From the NCBI GenBank assembly GCA_003584705.1, contig AP018536.1, positions 2,046,001-2,110,000 on the forward strand: 64,000 nt of DNA, given 5' to 3'. The DNA comes from Lachnospiraceae bacterium GAM79 (GTDB lineage Bacteria > Bacillota > Clostridia > Lachnospirales > Lachnospiraceae). The notes beneath the pieces are model-generated. The model was given only the letters and a program-made list of their open reading frames with translations. It made no database searches and had not been told where the DNA came from. This document shows, in pieces, positions 33,542 through 42,090 of the stretch; positions within the stretch are counted from its first letter, which is position 1; the number at the start of each line of letters is the position of its first letter. The position numbers were made by a program, and so were the translations under genes.

Positions 33542-35179
33542 TTATTTCCGCCTTTTGTCACAAAATATGAATAATTTCCGATACAATTCGTAATATCCAA
33601 AAACTGCCATGACAGAGAATACCGGAATGGTATTATATAGATATCTGGCTCTTGCCTCGAATAACATAACAAATAAAAACATACCGATAAATGTAACGAT
33701 CATCACAGTAGAAAGACACAGCCGGTCAGACAGGTTCTCTTCTGTCCGGTATTTGGGTCTGCGGATTGTTGACACCGCCGTCCACAAAAGCATACCAGCC
33801 TCTGTTATGACTCCCAACAGTACAAAAAGCCATAATCCCTGGCTGATCGTCGTAAACCAGATATAATTGCTGCCGTCCTGCCAGTAAAAAGCCCTCAGAG
33901 GTTCTTTCCAGGAGCTGTCTATGTTCAACGGATATTCCCACGCCTGAAAATACCCTTCCTGATACCAGCTGAACGTCCCGTCGTTAAAATTCATGACCTG
34001 CTTACGCAGCCAGAACCGGATTGTACCCCAAATACCACGATCACCGATTCTTTTGCGGATTCCTTCCATCTCATATTGTATCCGGGTATTTTTATCCGTA
34101 CCAGCAAAAGATCGTACGATCTCAAGCCCCTCTCCGGAACAGGCCCCGGTAGTATCCTCATTGAGGCCGTTATACATATAATTACTCCAGCCGATCTCCA
34201 TATCCGCATTATAATCATACTGTACGGAACAGTAGATTCCCTGCTTACAGAAAGCCCCAAGTCCGAAAGCCGCTATCAGAAGCAAGATTTTTAAGCCGAT
34301 CTTCTGCAGCCGCTTACGCATTGGCACCTCTTCCCAGGCAGACCATACCAGATCCACCAGTACTACCGCAATCAATGTGACATAGCAGGTGGCTTTCATG
34401 ATTCCGCCAAAGCACCCCAGAAACATTATCAAAAACCATAAAAGGTATTTCCGTTTTCTCCCATTCTTCCGGAACAATGAATACAGTAGAAGAATCAGGA
34501 TCGGCATGGCAATGGTGCTTCCGTCCGTATAGGGAATGATCTTCCAGGGAGAGATTCCCAGAAAGATGCTCTGAAAGACCAGGGCAATCACGGAAATTCC
34601 AAGGTTCCTGCTGACCTGAAGGACCAGAAGTACCGAACAGAATACCGCCAGTGACAGCATGACGCACTGGAACTGGATCCAGATAAATTCCGGATTGTAG
34701 GGATACCCCTTAAGTCCTGAGGCAAAAGAATACAACTGATACAAAAGCCATGTAACGGGAATATTATTACTGTAGATCGTATAGTAATCGTCATACCCCA
34801 GTGTCTGGCCCTCATAAAGCCAGCGGGCGGAATTGGCCACCATGCCGCAATCCCAGCCACCGTAAAATGCAATGCATTTGGATATTTTTATATTCACAAG
34901 ACAGAACAGAATACAGACTGCCAGTGTGATCCCGGTAAACCAGACTGCTATGCGTCCGGTGTAAGGAATCTTTCGCAGAAAATAGTACGCTGCCCCCAGT
35001 ACAGCCACTCCGATCACCGCGCACAGGGATAGTACTTTATTTCCCTCCACGGTAATGATCTTATGCATTTCGTTGTAGTTCATATTGGTCCCGTAGAATA
35101 CTATATAATAGAAAACAGGAAGAAACAGTACAAGCAAAAGCACTGACAGTGTTGCTGTACTGATACATTTTTTCTTCAT
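33542..35179 (-). CDS. GT-C type integral membrane glycosyltransferase (PMT/GT39-like)
   Basis: 545 residues with about 10-12 hydrophobic helices. After the second helix pair comes GGWDCGMVANSARWL and a little later DYYTIYSNNIPVTWLLYQ, the loop pattern with an acidic residue and a NNIP motif seen in lipid-linked sugar-dependent GT-C enzymes of Firmicutes. A large extracytoplasmic loop (about 325-450) carries the variable region. It probably transfers sugar from a polyprenyl-phosphate donor to an envelope acceptor. There are no other glycan genes beside it, so the acceptor is unknown. The ATG at 35179 is preferred (AAAGGA 10 nt upstream); a GTG ten codons earlier is possible. Confidence 0.75.
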   Translation of the reverse strand: MKKKCISTATLSVLLLVLFLPVFYYIVFYGTNMNYNEMHKIITVEGNKVLSLCAVIGVAVLGAAYYFLRKIPYTGRIAVWFTGITLAVCILFCLVNIKISKCIAFYGGWDCGMVANSARWLYEGQTLGYDDYYTIYSNNIPVTWLLYQLYSFASGLKGYPYNPEFIWIQFQCVMLSLAVFCSVLLVLQVSRNLGISVIALVFQSIFLGISPWKIIPYTDGSTIAMPILILLLYSLFRKNGRKRKYLLWFLIMFLGCFGGIMKATCYVTLIAVVLVDLVWSAWEEVPMRKRLQKIGLKILLLIAAFGLGAFCKQGIYCSVQYDYNADMEIGWSNYMYNGLNEDTTGACSGEGLEIVRSFAGTDKNTRIQYEMEGIRKRIGDRGIWGTIRFWLRKQVMNFNDGTFSWYQEGYFQAWEYPLNIDSSWKEPLRAFYWQDGSNYIWFTTISQGLWLFVLLGVITEAGMLLWTAVSTIRRPKYRTEENLSDRLCLSTVMIVTFIGMFLFVMLFEARARYLYNTIPVFSVMAVFGYYELYRKLFIFCDKRRK

Positions 35180-35226
35180 TGTCAGAAATTCCTTTCCATT
35201 CTTGTTCACAAAATGCTATTGGTAAT

Positions 35227-35255
35227 ATTTTAGCATTTCTCTGAACTATTTACAA
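35227..35255 (-). promoter_or_regulatory. sigma-A-like promoter of the GT-C gene
   Basis: Minus strand: TTGTAA (35255-35250), a 17-nt spacer and TAAAAT (35232-35227) preceded by TGC (extended -10), about 48 nt before the ATG. It sits just after the yolD-like stop. Confidence 0.65.
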
Positions 35256-35260
35256 TGTAA

Positions 35261-35662
35261 CTACAGAAAATCGATCCCGTAGATCCTCTCTACCGGAATT
35301 TCTGTTCCCTGTATCCGAAGGCTTTTTGTGTTTTCATCGATTTTGCGTACACAGCCTTCTACGGCAGTATAACTGCCGCCGTCCTTTTTCTCATCCGGCA
35401 CAAAATAAATAATTTTCACCGGCACTGTGTCCAGCAGATGCTGTTGCAAATAAGAAATCTGGCGGTCGATCTCCTGCTTCCTGTCCTCATCCAGTTCCAC
35501 AAAACGGTCTGTCCGGCGGGCCGTTTCTCTCAGAGCGTCATCATATCCCGCCAATGCTGCAAACGGTGAAAACTGTGCAGCACGGTCCTGTAAAGCCATT
35601 CGGGGATGGGTGGCTGACACCGGGTGAGGCAGATGGAGCATGTCCTTATATTTTTCATTCAT
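35261..35662 (-). CDS. YolD-like protein
   Basis: 133 residues. DRAAQFSPFAALAGYDDALRE near residue 26 is the YolD-like family signature, followed by a helical segment and a C-terminal RNA/DNA-binding-like beta part (IYGIDFL). YolD-like proteins are habitually encoded with UmuC/Y-family polymerases and are thought to assist them, in the manner of UmuD. It starts 45 bp after the polymerase gene on the same strand, with AAGGG before the ATG, and shares its LexA-regulated promoter. Confidence 0.85.
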   Translation of the reverse strand: MNEKYKDMLHLPHPVSATHPRMALQDRAAQFSPFAALAGYDDALRETARRTDRFVELDEDRKQEIDRQISYLQQHLLDTVPVKIIYFVPDEKKDGGSYTAVEGCVRKIDENTKSLRIQGTEIPVERIYGIDFL

Positions 35663-35707
35663 CTTTTTACCCTTTTCCTGTTATCGGATTTTGTGGTCCG
35701 ATAAATA

Positions 35708-37258
35708 TTATGCCTTATGTCCGCCAATCTGACGGTTCCTGTCTATGGTTGTGGCTCCCTCCTGCAGATCGGCAGCCTTCAGAATCGCATTCTTTCCATA
35801 CTTTGATTTTACGTTTAGCATTGCTTCCTGCAAGTGTTTTTCTTTTTCCAGCCGTTCCTTTTCCAGCTGCTTTGTTTCCCGGGAAGTTTCTTTCTGCCCC
35901 GTTTGCAAAAAGCCTCCGGAGAATAAATCCAGCTGTTCGTAGAACGGCTCTTCCTTTACGCTGTCCGCATCCTTTAGATGATTGGCCACCAGAGTGATTC
36001 TTCTGGTCAGCAGCATGGGATCTACAATCCGTTCATATAATCCCATTGTTGTCTCTGTAATCCTGCTGACTGACGCAGTCATTGCATCAAGGTTTCCAGT
36101 GCCGTGGGCATGCTTCGGCACGCTTCTGCCATAACGATCTACCGTGATTTCACCATGATAATGATCTGCGATCTCCGGAATCTTCAGGTTGTCAATATCA
36201 TAGCCAACAGTCAGCACGATCTGATCTGTGACCAGCTTTTTTTCCACCAGATCCATTGCCAGCTGTTCTGCCATTTCCCGGACTACGATCTTGGCCTGCA
36301 TAAAATCCGTGGCGCAATGCAGTACCTGACCGGAGCTGATACAGTTAGTCTCCGGTCGATAGGATTTGATCAGGTCCATGGTCACCGGCTCATACCCCCA
36401 GGCATGATCGATCAAAAGCTCCGCATTGATGCCAAACATCCGGTACAGCAAATCTTCGTTATAGTAATCTCCCGGTCCTCCGATAGAGCATCTGGCCACA
36501 TCGCCCATGGTAAACATTCCGGCGGCTTCCAGCTTCTTGCGGTATCCGACGCCGACTCTCCAGAAATCCGTCAGCGGCCTGTGATCCCACAAAAGTTCCC
36601 GATAGCTGATCTCATCCAATTCGGCGATCCGGACTCCGTTATCATCCGGTTCCATATGCTTCGCTACAATATCCATGGCAATCTTGCACAGGTACAGATT
36701 GGTTCCAATTCCTGCTGTGGCGGTCAGCCCTTTTTTCTCCAGAATCTCTGTTGCAATTCTGGATGCTAGTTCTCTCGCTGTCATACCATAGGTCTTCAGG
36801 TATTGTGTCACATCCAGAAACACTTCATCAATAGAATAGACATGAATATCTTCCGGTGCGATATATTTCAAATAAATATTATAGATCTGGGTACTATATT
36901 CCAGATATCTCGCCATCCGGGGCGTGGCGGTCACAAAACCAACTTCCAGTTCCGGATGCCTCTGCAATTCATCCGCAAAGGTGCTTTTTCCCAAAAATCT
37001 GCCGCCAGGGGACCGCACTTTCCGCATGGCATTTACTTCTCTTACTTTGGAGATCACTTCGAACAGTCTTGCCCGTCCCGGGATTCCATAGGATTTCAGA
37101 GAGGGAGATACCGCCAGGCAGATGGTCTTCTGCGTCCGGGAAGCATCCGCCACCACCAGATTCGTATTCAAAGGATCCAGCCCTCTGTCAACGCACTCCA
37201 CGGAGGCATAAAAAGACTTCAGATCCATGGCAATATAAGTATGGGATTGTGATTCCAT
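35708..37258 (-). CDS. Y-family DNA polymerase (UmuC/UvrX type)
   Basis: 516 residues. It is a translesion polymerase. The palm motif opens IAMDLKSFYASVECVDRGLDPL and the catalytic YSIDEVFLD is near residue 140. A little-finger domain follows and the C terminus ends in a charged helical tail rich in E and K. The length (over 500) and tail match the UmuC-like YqjW/UvrX subgroup of Firmicutes rather than DinB. AAGGAGG precedes the ATG. The promoter carries a LexA-type box and a YolD gene follows, so this is an SOS mutagenesis pair. Confidence 0.92.
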   Translation of the reverse strand: MESQSHTYIAMDLKSFYASVECVDRGLDPLNTNLVVADASRTQKTICLAVSPSLKSYGIPGRARLFEVISKVREVNAMRKVRSPGGRFLGKSTFADELQRHPELEVGFVTATPRMARYLEYSTQIYNIYLKYIAPEDIHVYSIDEVFLDVTQYLKTYGMTARELASRIATEILEKKGLTATAGIGTNLYLCKIAMDIVAKHMEPDDNGVRIAELDEISYRELLWDHRPLTDFWRVGVGYRKKLEAAGMFTMGDVARCSIGGPGDYYNEDLLYRMFGINAELLIDHAWGYEPVTMDLIKSYRPETNCISSGQVLHCATDFMQAKIVVREMAEQLAMDLVEKKLVTDQIVLTVGYDIDNLKIPEIADHYHGEITVDRYGRSVPKHAHGTGNLDAMTASVSRITETTMGLYERIVDPMLLTRRITLVANHLKDADSVKEEPFYEQLDLFSGGFLQTGQKETSRETKQLEKERLEKEKHLQEAMLNVKSKYGKNAILKAADLQEGATTIDRNRQIGGHKA

Positions 37259-37290
37259 TGCTGCCTCCTTTCAAACACTTTCTATAAATG

Positions 37291-37319
37291 ATTATAGCAG
37301 AATGCATGTTCGATTACAA
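37291..37319 (-). promoter_or_regulatory. sigma-A-like promoter of the Y-family polymerase gene
   Basis: Minus strand: TTGTAA (37319-37314), a 17-nt spacer and TATAAT (37296-37291), 32 nt before the ATG. Confidence 0.8.
37299..37312. promoter_or_regulatory. LexA (SOS) box at the polymerase promoter
   Basis: Minus-strand CGAACATGCATTCT matches the Gram-positive LexA consensus CGAACRNRYGTTYG at 12 of 14 positions. It lies wholly within the 17-nt spacer between the -35 and -10. Confidence 0.7.
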
Positions 37320-37332
37320 AGTAATTTTGTGG

Positions 37333-37363
37333 AAAAAAAGACTCCCGAACAATGTCGGGAGCC
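37333..37363 (-). terminator. terminator after the GGGtGRT gene
   Basis: CTCCCGA and TCGGGAG form a 7-bp stem with a 6-nt loop. On the minus strand a run of seven T residues follows. Confidence 0.88.
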
Positions 37364-37394
37364 TTGAAATCCTTGATTTATCTGATTTTATGTT

Positions 37395-38405
37395 TTAGAA
37401 CTTACCAGCCTTAGCTGCTTCCTCAATGGATACAGCAACAGCTACGGTAGCACCTACCATCGGGTTGTTGCCCATGCCGATCAGACCCATCATCTCAACG
37501 TGTGCAGGTACGGAGGAAGAACCAGCGAACTGCGCGTCAGAGTGCATACGGCCCAGAGTATCGGTGAAACCGTAAGAAGCGGGACCTGCAGCCATGTTAT
37601 CGGGATGCAGAGTACGTCCGGTACCGCCGCCGGAAGCTACGGAGAAGTACTTCTTGCCTGCTTCCAGTCTCTCCTTCTTGTAAGTACCAGCTACGGGATG
37701 CTGGAATCTGGTAGGGTTGGTAGAGTTACCGGTGATGGATACGTCTACGTTCTCCTTCCACATGATAGCTACGCCTTCGGGAACGCTGTTAGCGCCGTAG
37801 CAGTTAACCTTAGCACGAAGTCCCTCGGAGTAAGCGATTCTCTCTACTTCGGTAACGGTGTTGGTGTAAGGATCATAAGAGGTCTCAACAAAGGTAAATC
37901 CGTTGATACGGGAAATAATCTTTGCAGCATCCTTACCAAGACCGTTCAGGATAACACGTAAAGGCTTCTGACGAACTTTGTTAGCCTTCTCTGCGATACC
38001 GATAGCACCTTCTGCTGCTGCGAAGGACTCATGTCCCGCCAGGAAACAGAAACAGTCAGTATCCTCTTCCAGCAGCATCTTGCCCAGGTTACCATGGCCA
38101 AGACCTACCTTACGGGTATCAGCAACGGAACCGGGGATACAGAATGCCTGTAAACCTTCGCCGATAGCTGCAGCTGCTTCAGATGCCTTTCTGCAGCCTT
38201 TCTTGATTGCAATTGCAGCGCCTACAGTGTAAGCCCAGCAAGCATTTTCAAAACAGATGGGCTGGATCTTCTTTACCTGATCGTATACATCCAGGCCTGC
38301 ATCTTTTGTGATCTTCTCTGCTTCTTCGATAGAGGAGATGCCATAGCTGTTCAGTACAGCGTTGATCTTATCAATACGTCTTTCATATGATTCAAATAAA
38401 GCCAT
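37395..38405 (-). CDS. GGGtGRT family protein, uncharacterised
   Basis: 336 residues of the family named after its glycine motif, here GGGTGRT at 259-265 in FSVASGGGTGRTLHP. Other conserved-looking blocks are CFENACWAYTVGAA (51-64), DTDCFCFLAGHESFAAAEGAIG (near 115-136) and SITGNSTNPTRFQHPVAGTYK. Several cysteines (51, 56, 71, 89, 118, 120, 202) could hold a metal or cluster. The codon choice is strongly biased, suggesting high expression. AGGAGG precedes the ATG. It is 20 bp downstream of a NifU-like scaffold gene, its usual partner, so an iron-sulphur-linked role is inferred. No function has been shown to my knowledge. Confidence 0.85.
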   Translation of the reverse strand: MALFESYERRIDKINAVLNSYGISSIEEAEKITKDAGLDVYDQVKKIQPICFENACWAYTVGAAIAIKKGCRKASEAAAAIGEGLQAFCIPGSVADTRKVGLGHGNLGKMLLEEDTDCFCFLAGHESFAAAEGAIGIAEKANKVRQKPLRVILNGLGKDAAKIISRINGFTFVETSYDPYTNTVTEVERIAYSEGLRAKVNCYGANSVPEGVAIMWKENVDVSITGNSTNPTRFQHPVAGTYKKERLEAGKKYFSVASGGGTGRTLHPDNMAAGPASYGFTDTLGRMHSDAQFAGSSSVPAHVEMMGLIGMGNNPMVGATVAVAVSIEEAAKAGKF

Positions 38406-38425
38406 TTTTTCTGTCCTCCTGTATC

Positions 38426-39118
38426 TTATTGTTTTCTGGGATCGATGATCTTAACTGCATCGTCTACACGACCATACTGGCCCTTAGCCTTCTCCCATGC
38501 AGTGTTGGCATCGTCACCCTTCTTGATGAAGTCGGTCATCTTGCCCAGGTTAACAAACTGGTAACCGATGATCTGATCATCCTTGTCCAGAGCGATACCG
38601 GTTACATAACCTTCTGCCATCTCCAGATAACGGGGACCCTTCTTCAGAGTACCGTACATAGTACCAACCTGGCTTCTTAAGCCCTTACCAAGGTCTTCCA
38701 GACCTGCGCCTACAGGCAGACCTTCCTCAGAGAATGCACTCTGGGTACGACCATAAACGATCTGTAAGAACAGCTCTCTCATAGCGGTATTGATTGCATC
38801 ACATACAAGGTCAGTATTTAAAGCTTCCATAACGGTCAGACCGGGCAGGATTTCAGCAGCCATAGCTGCGGAGTGAGTCATACCGGAACATCCAACGGTC
38901 TCAACCAGAGCCTCCTGGATGATACCTTCCTTAACGTTCAGGGTCAGTTTACATGCACCCTGCTGAGGTGCACACCAGCCCACACCGTGAGTCAGACCGG
39001 AAATATCCTTAACTTCTTTTGCCTGCACCCATTTTGCCTCTTCGGGAATGGGAGCACAACCATGATGTACGCCCTGTGCAACGGGACACATTTCTTCAAC
39101 TTCTTTTGAATAAATCAT
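38426..39118 (-). CDS. NifU-like iron-sulphur cluster scaffold protein
   Basis: 230 residues. The N-terminal two thirds resemble the IscU/NifU_N fold, with cysteines at 11, 21, 49, 56 and 77 and LVETVGCSGMTHSAAMAAEIL, a pattern like the cluster-holding region of scaffolds. The C-terminal part (YMEGYVTGIALDKDD-like strands) is an extension not found in IscU. GAAAGGAG precedes the ATG. The codon usage is as biased as in the following GGGtGRT gene. No cysteine desulphurase or suf gene is adjacent, so this is not a standard assembly operon. Confidence 0.75.
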   Translation of the reverse strand: MIYSKEVEEMCPVAQGVHHGCAPIPEEAKWVQAKEVKDISGLTHGVGWCAPQQGACKLTLNVKEGIIQEALVETVGCSGMTHSAAMAAEILPGLTVMEALNTDLVCDAINTAMRELFLQIVYGRTQSAFSEEGLPVGAGLEDLGKGLRSQVGTMYGTLKKGPRYLEMAEGYVTGIALDKDDQIIGYQFVNLGKMTDFIKKGDDANTAWEKAKGQYGRVDDAVKIIDPRKQ

Positions 39119-39253
39119 GTGAAATCTCCTTTCAATATGTACTTATAATACTATTGATAAAATAATATCATAATGGTCGTGTTCATTCTCTCATATTTCC
39201 TTTAAAAAATCTAGGGGTTTTGACAATTTTTTTCAATAGTTTATAGAAATAAA

Positions 39254-39291
39254 CACCGTATCCCCCAATGAACTGCATGGGAAATACGGTG
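39254..39291 (-). terminator. probable terminator after inorganic pyrophosphatase
   Basis: CACCGTAT and ATACGGTG form an 8-bp stem, with further C/G pairing inside. On the minus strand the T tract is short (TTTATTT). Confidence 0.6.
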
Positions 39292-39324
39292 CTTTGTGAT
39301 TGTTGAAAATCAATTATCAACAGC

Positions 39325-39876
39325 TTACCAACTCTTGATAAAGGTATCAATGTAATTGTCCAGACACTTTTTAATGACTTCAATTGCCTCATCTCTGTTG
39401 CCCTTTTCATTGACAGCAGTGGTCTTGTTCTCCAGTGCCTTATATACTGTGAAGAAATGCTCCATCTCGTCCACCACATGACTGGGCAGCTCGGAAATAT
39501 CATGATAGCAGTTGTAATTGGGATCATTGAAAGGAACTGCAATGATCTTCTCGTCATTTTTGCCGTTGTCCAGCATGGAGATCACGCCGATGGGATACGC
39601 TCTTACCAGTGTCATGGGCTGTACCGGCTCGGAACACAGTAACAATACGTCTAACGGGTCACCATCATCACCGTAGGTTCTGGGAATAAAACCGTAGTTC
39701 GCAGGATAATGGGTGGAGGTATGCAGGATACGATCCAGGATCAGAAGGCCTGTCTCCTTGTCCAGTTCATACTTGTTCTTGCTGCCCTTGGAAATCTCGA
39801 TGACACAGACAAAATCTGTGGGAGTGACTCTCTGGGTGCTCATAGTGTGCCAAATACTTCCATTTACTTCTTTCAT
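39325..39876 (-). CDS. ppa: inorganic pyrophosphatase, family I
   Basis: 183 residues. It hydrolyses pyrophosphate to drive biosynthetic reactions. The family I signature DGDPLDVLLL is near residue 69, with the metal/phosphate residues in YELDKETG and NYGFIPRTYGDDG just before it and DNGKNDEKIIAV later. GAGGAG precedes the ATG. It is a single-gene unit between the NifU-like gene and proA. Confidence 0.93.
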   Translation of the reverse strand: MKEVNGSIWHTMSTQRVTPTDFVCVIEISKGSKNKYELDKETGLLILDRILHTSTHYPANYGFIPRTYGDDGDPLDVLLLCSEPVQPMTLVRAYPIGVISMLDNGKNDEKIIAVPFNDPNYNCYHDISELPSHVVDEMEHFFTVYKALENKTTAVNEKGNRDEAIEVIKKCLDNYIDTFIKSW

Positions 39877-39987
39877 AAATCTTCTCCTCTTCCTCTATAG
39901 TTATTTCCGACAGATGTCTTTGCATACAGGACAAAATATCCAGCCGGAGAATACGCAGATTATCCGCCTGTGGCGGGTCGCAAATGC

Positions 39988-41235
39988 TTATCTGCGGATC
40001 TGACCGTTTCCATGTATCTTGTATTTATAGGAAGTCAGCTCCTTCAGGCCCATGGGGCCTCTGGCATGCAGCTTCTGGGTGCTGATACCGATTTCTGCGC
40101 CAAATCCAAACTCGAAACCGTCTGTAAATCTTGTGGAGGCATTGACATAAACACAGGCTGCATCCACTTCGTTTAAAAAACTCTCTGCAGTCTCCGTATT
40201 TTCCGTCACGATACATTCGGAATGCTTCGTATTGTAACGGTTGATATGGGCAATGGCCTCTTCCACGCTGTCCACAGTCTTGACAGACAGAATATAATCC
40301 AGATACTCCGTACCGTAATCTTCTTCTGTAGCGGGAATGCAGTCCGGCAGGATCTCCCGGGTGCTTTCGTCTCCCCGCAGTTCTACGTTCTTCGTCTTCA
40401 GGGCTTCCGCCATCTTCGGAAGGAACTTATCCCGGACGGCACGATGCACCACCAGAGACTCACAGGCATTGCAGACACCGATCCGCTGGGTCTTGGCATT
40501 CATCAGTATTTTTACCGCCATATCCACATCCGCATCCTTGTCCACATAGACGTGGCAGTTGCCGGTTCCGGTCTCTATGACGGGGATCGTGCTGTTCTCC
40601 ACCACGCTGCGGATCAGTCCCGCACCGCCTCTTGGGATCAGCACATCCACATATTCCTTCATCTTCATAAACTGCGCAGTGACCGCACGATCCGTATCTT
40701 CGATCAGCTGTACGGCAGTCCTGGGCATACTGCAGGCTTCCAGTGCATCCTGTAATACTTTGACAATAGCGATATTGGAATGAATGGCATCGCTGCCTCC
40801 CTTTAAGATCACTGCATTTCCCGTCTTAAAGCACAATCCGAAGGCATCCGCCGTCACGTTGGGACGAGCCTCATAGATAATGCCGATAACCCCTAACGGT
40901 ACTCTGACTTTATCGATTTTCAGTCCGTTGGGACGTTCGAAATGTTCCATGGTCTCACCGATGCAATCCGGAAGAGCCGCAATCTGCCGAAGGCCCTCTG
41001 CAATCTGCGCGATTCTCTCTCCGGTAAGCTTCAGACGATCCAGCAGTCCCGGATTCATTCCGTTGTTTTTCCCGTTTTCCAGATCCAGTACGTTGGCTGC
41101 AAGGATCTCTTCCTGTCTTTCACACAGATCATTTGCCGCTGTCTGCAGCGCCTTGTTTTTCTCTTCTGTAGTAAGCTTCTGCAATACATATTTGGCATCG
41201 CAGGCATTTTTTCCCAGTTCTAAAAGTTCCGACAT
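39988..41235 (-). CDS. proA: glutamate-5-semialdehyde dehydrogenase (gamma-glutamyl phosphate reductase)
   Basis: 415 residues, second step of proline synthesis. It is an aldehyde-dehydrogenase fold with the catalytic cysteine in [15 protein letters not shown] near residue 255, the NAD(P) region [12 protein letters not shown], and the C-terminal [28 protein letters not shown] block. The length is typical. It is the last gene of proB-DUF896-cyclo-ligase-proA. A GGGGAAGGA stretch abuts the ATG. Confidence 0.96.
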   Translation of the reverse strand: MSELLELGKNACDAKYVLQKLTTEEKNKALQTAANDLCERQEEILAANVLDLENGKNNGMNPGLLDRLKLTGERIAQIAEGLRQIAALPDCIGETMEHFERPNGLKIDKVRVPLGVIGIIYEARPNVTADAFGLCFKTGNAVILKGGSDAIHSNIAIVKVLQDALEACSMPRTAVQLIEDTDRAVTAQFMKMKEYVDVLIPRGGAGLIRSVVENSTIPVIETGTGNCHVYVDKDADVDMAVKILMNAKTQRIGVCNACESLVVHRAVRDKFLPKMAEALKTKNVELRGDESTREILPDCIPATEEDYGTEYLDYILSVKTVDSVEEAIAHINRYNTKHSECIVTENTETAESFLNEVDAACVYVNASTRFTDGFEFGFGAEIGISTQKLHARGPMGLKELTSYKYKIHGNGQIRR

Positions 41236-41264
41236 TCCTTCCCCGCCTTTCCAAAACCAAAGAT

Positions 41265-41828
41265 TTATACCAAAATCACCTGATAGGGCTTTACATCTGT
41301 CTCTTCCACAGGAACACTTTCGACCTGCTGGCAGCGGAACCCGACAGCAATACTGCGAAGTCTTAAGGCTTCCCTGTCTGCCAGATAGCGGTCATAAAAT
41401 CCGCCGCCGTATCCCATCCGGTTGCCCAGGGGATCAAATACACTTCCCGGCATCAGAAGCAGACAGTTTGCTGCCTCTTCGGGAGCATATTCATAGCTCT
41501 CCGTATTGCCTTCCGGCTCCAGGATTCCCTTATAGCCCTCTTTCAATTCCGCCAGGGATTGAATCCGGTAAAAACGCATTTCCTGACCTTCCACCTTCGG
41601 AACATAGACACGTTTGCCATCCTGCAGAGCATTCTCCAGAATCTCTGTCGTGCAGATTTCACTTCCGTAGCTGACAAAGCCCAGAATCGTATCCGAGAGG
41701 TAATACCACTGATGCCCCAGAATACGTTCCGTGATCAGAAGCTTTCCTCTGTTTCTCTCCTGCTCTGTCAGTGCCTCTCTGCGTGCCAGCACTTCTTTTC
41801 GGAGTTGTTTTTTCTGTTCTTTGATCAT
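41265..41828 (-). CDS. 5-formyltetrahydrofolate cyclo-ligase
   Basis: 187 residues. It converts 5-formyl-THF to 5,10-methenyl-THF with ATP, rescuing an otherwise inhibitory folate. The N-terminal basic [13 protein letters not shown] is typical, and [22 protein letters not shown] near residue 130 is the family's nucleotide/folate loop. Its ATG overlaps the DUF896 stop (ATGA), implying coupled translation. It connects functionally with folD and fhs elsewhere in the window. Confidence 0.93.
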   Translation of the reverse strand: MIKEQKKQLRKEVLARREALTEQERNRGKLLITERILGHQWYYLSDTILGFVSYGSEICTTEILENALQDGKRVYVPKVEGQEMRFYRIQSLAELKEGYKGILEPEGNTESYEYAPEEAANCLLLMPGSVFDPLGNRMGYGGGFYDRYLADREALRLRSIAVGFRCQQVESVPVEETDVKPYQVILV

Positions 41829-42046
41829 TCCTTTTTCTTCTTGTAAGAGGGTTTCAGTTTCTCGATGGTGCCGTCAGGCCGTTCAATTTCGATATTATCC
41901 AGCTGCGCCTTCATGTTCCTCTTTATGCTGTCTACGTATTCCTGACGCAGAATAGATTGCTCCAGCTTCTCTTCGTCAGTCAGTCCCTCGTTCTGTGATT
42001 TATGATAAAGCGCATTGATGCGCTTTATTCTCTCATCCATATTCAT
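41825..42046 (-). CDS. DUF896 family protein (YnzC-like)
   Basis: 73 residues. The sequence MDERIKRINALYHKSQNEGLTDEE followed by QSILRQEYVDSIKRNMKAQLDN is the two-helix DUF896 signature. The C terminus is lysine-rich. AGGG lies 7 nt before the ATG. It sits inside the proline/folate unit, overlapping the cyclo-ligase gene by 4 nt. The function is unknown; Bacillus YnzC is a small SOS-era protein of unclear role. Confidence 0.88.
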   Translation of the reverse strand: MNMDERIKRINALYHKSQNEGLTDEEKLEQSILRQEYVDSIKRNMKAQLDNIEIERPDGTIEKLKPSYKKKKE

Positions 42047-42090
42047 AATATTTCCCTGCCTTTCCCGTTGTACCTGCTTTTGCCTGCCAC

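Noticed and set aside
39183..39557. 124-codon minus-strand frame overlapping the pyrophosphatase gene
   Set aside because: Same strand but shifted frame of ppa; the ppa frame has the enzyme signature, this one has none.
39967..39979. CCGCC-TGT-GGCGG hairpin upstream of the proA stop region
   Set aside because: No T run follows on the minus strand and the stem is only 5 bp. Not supported as the proA terminator.
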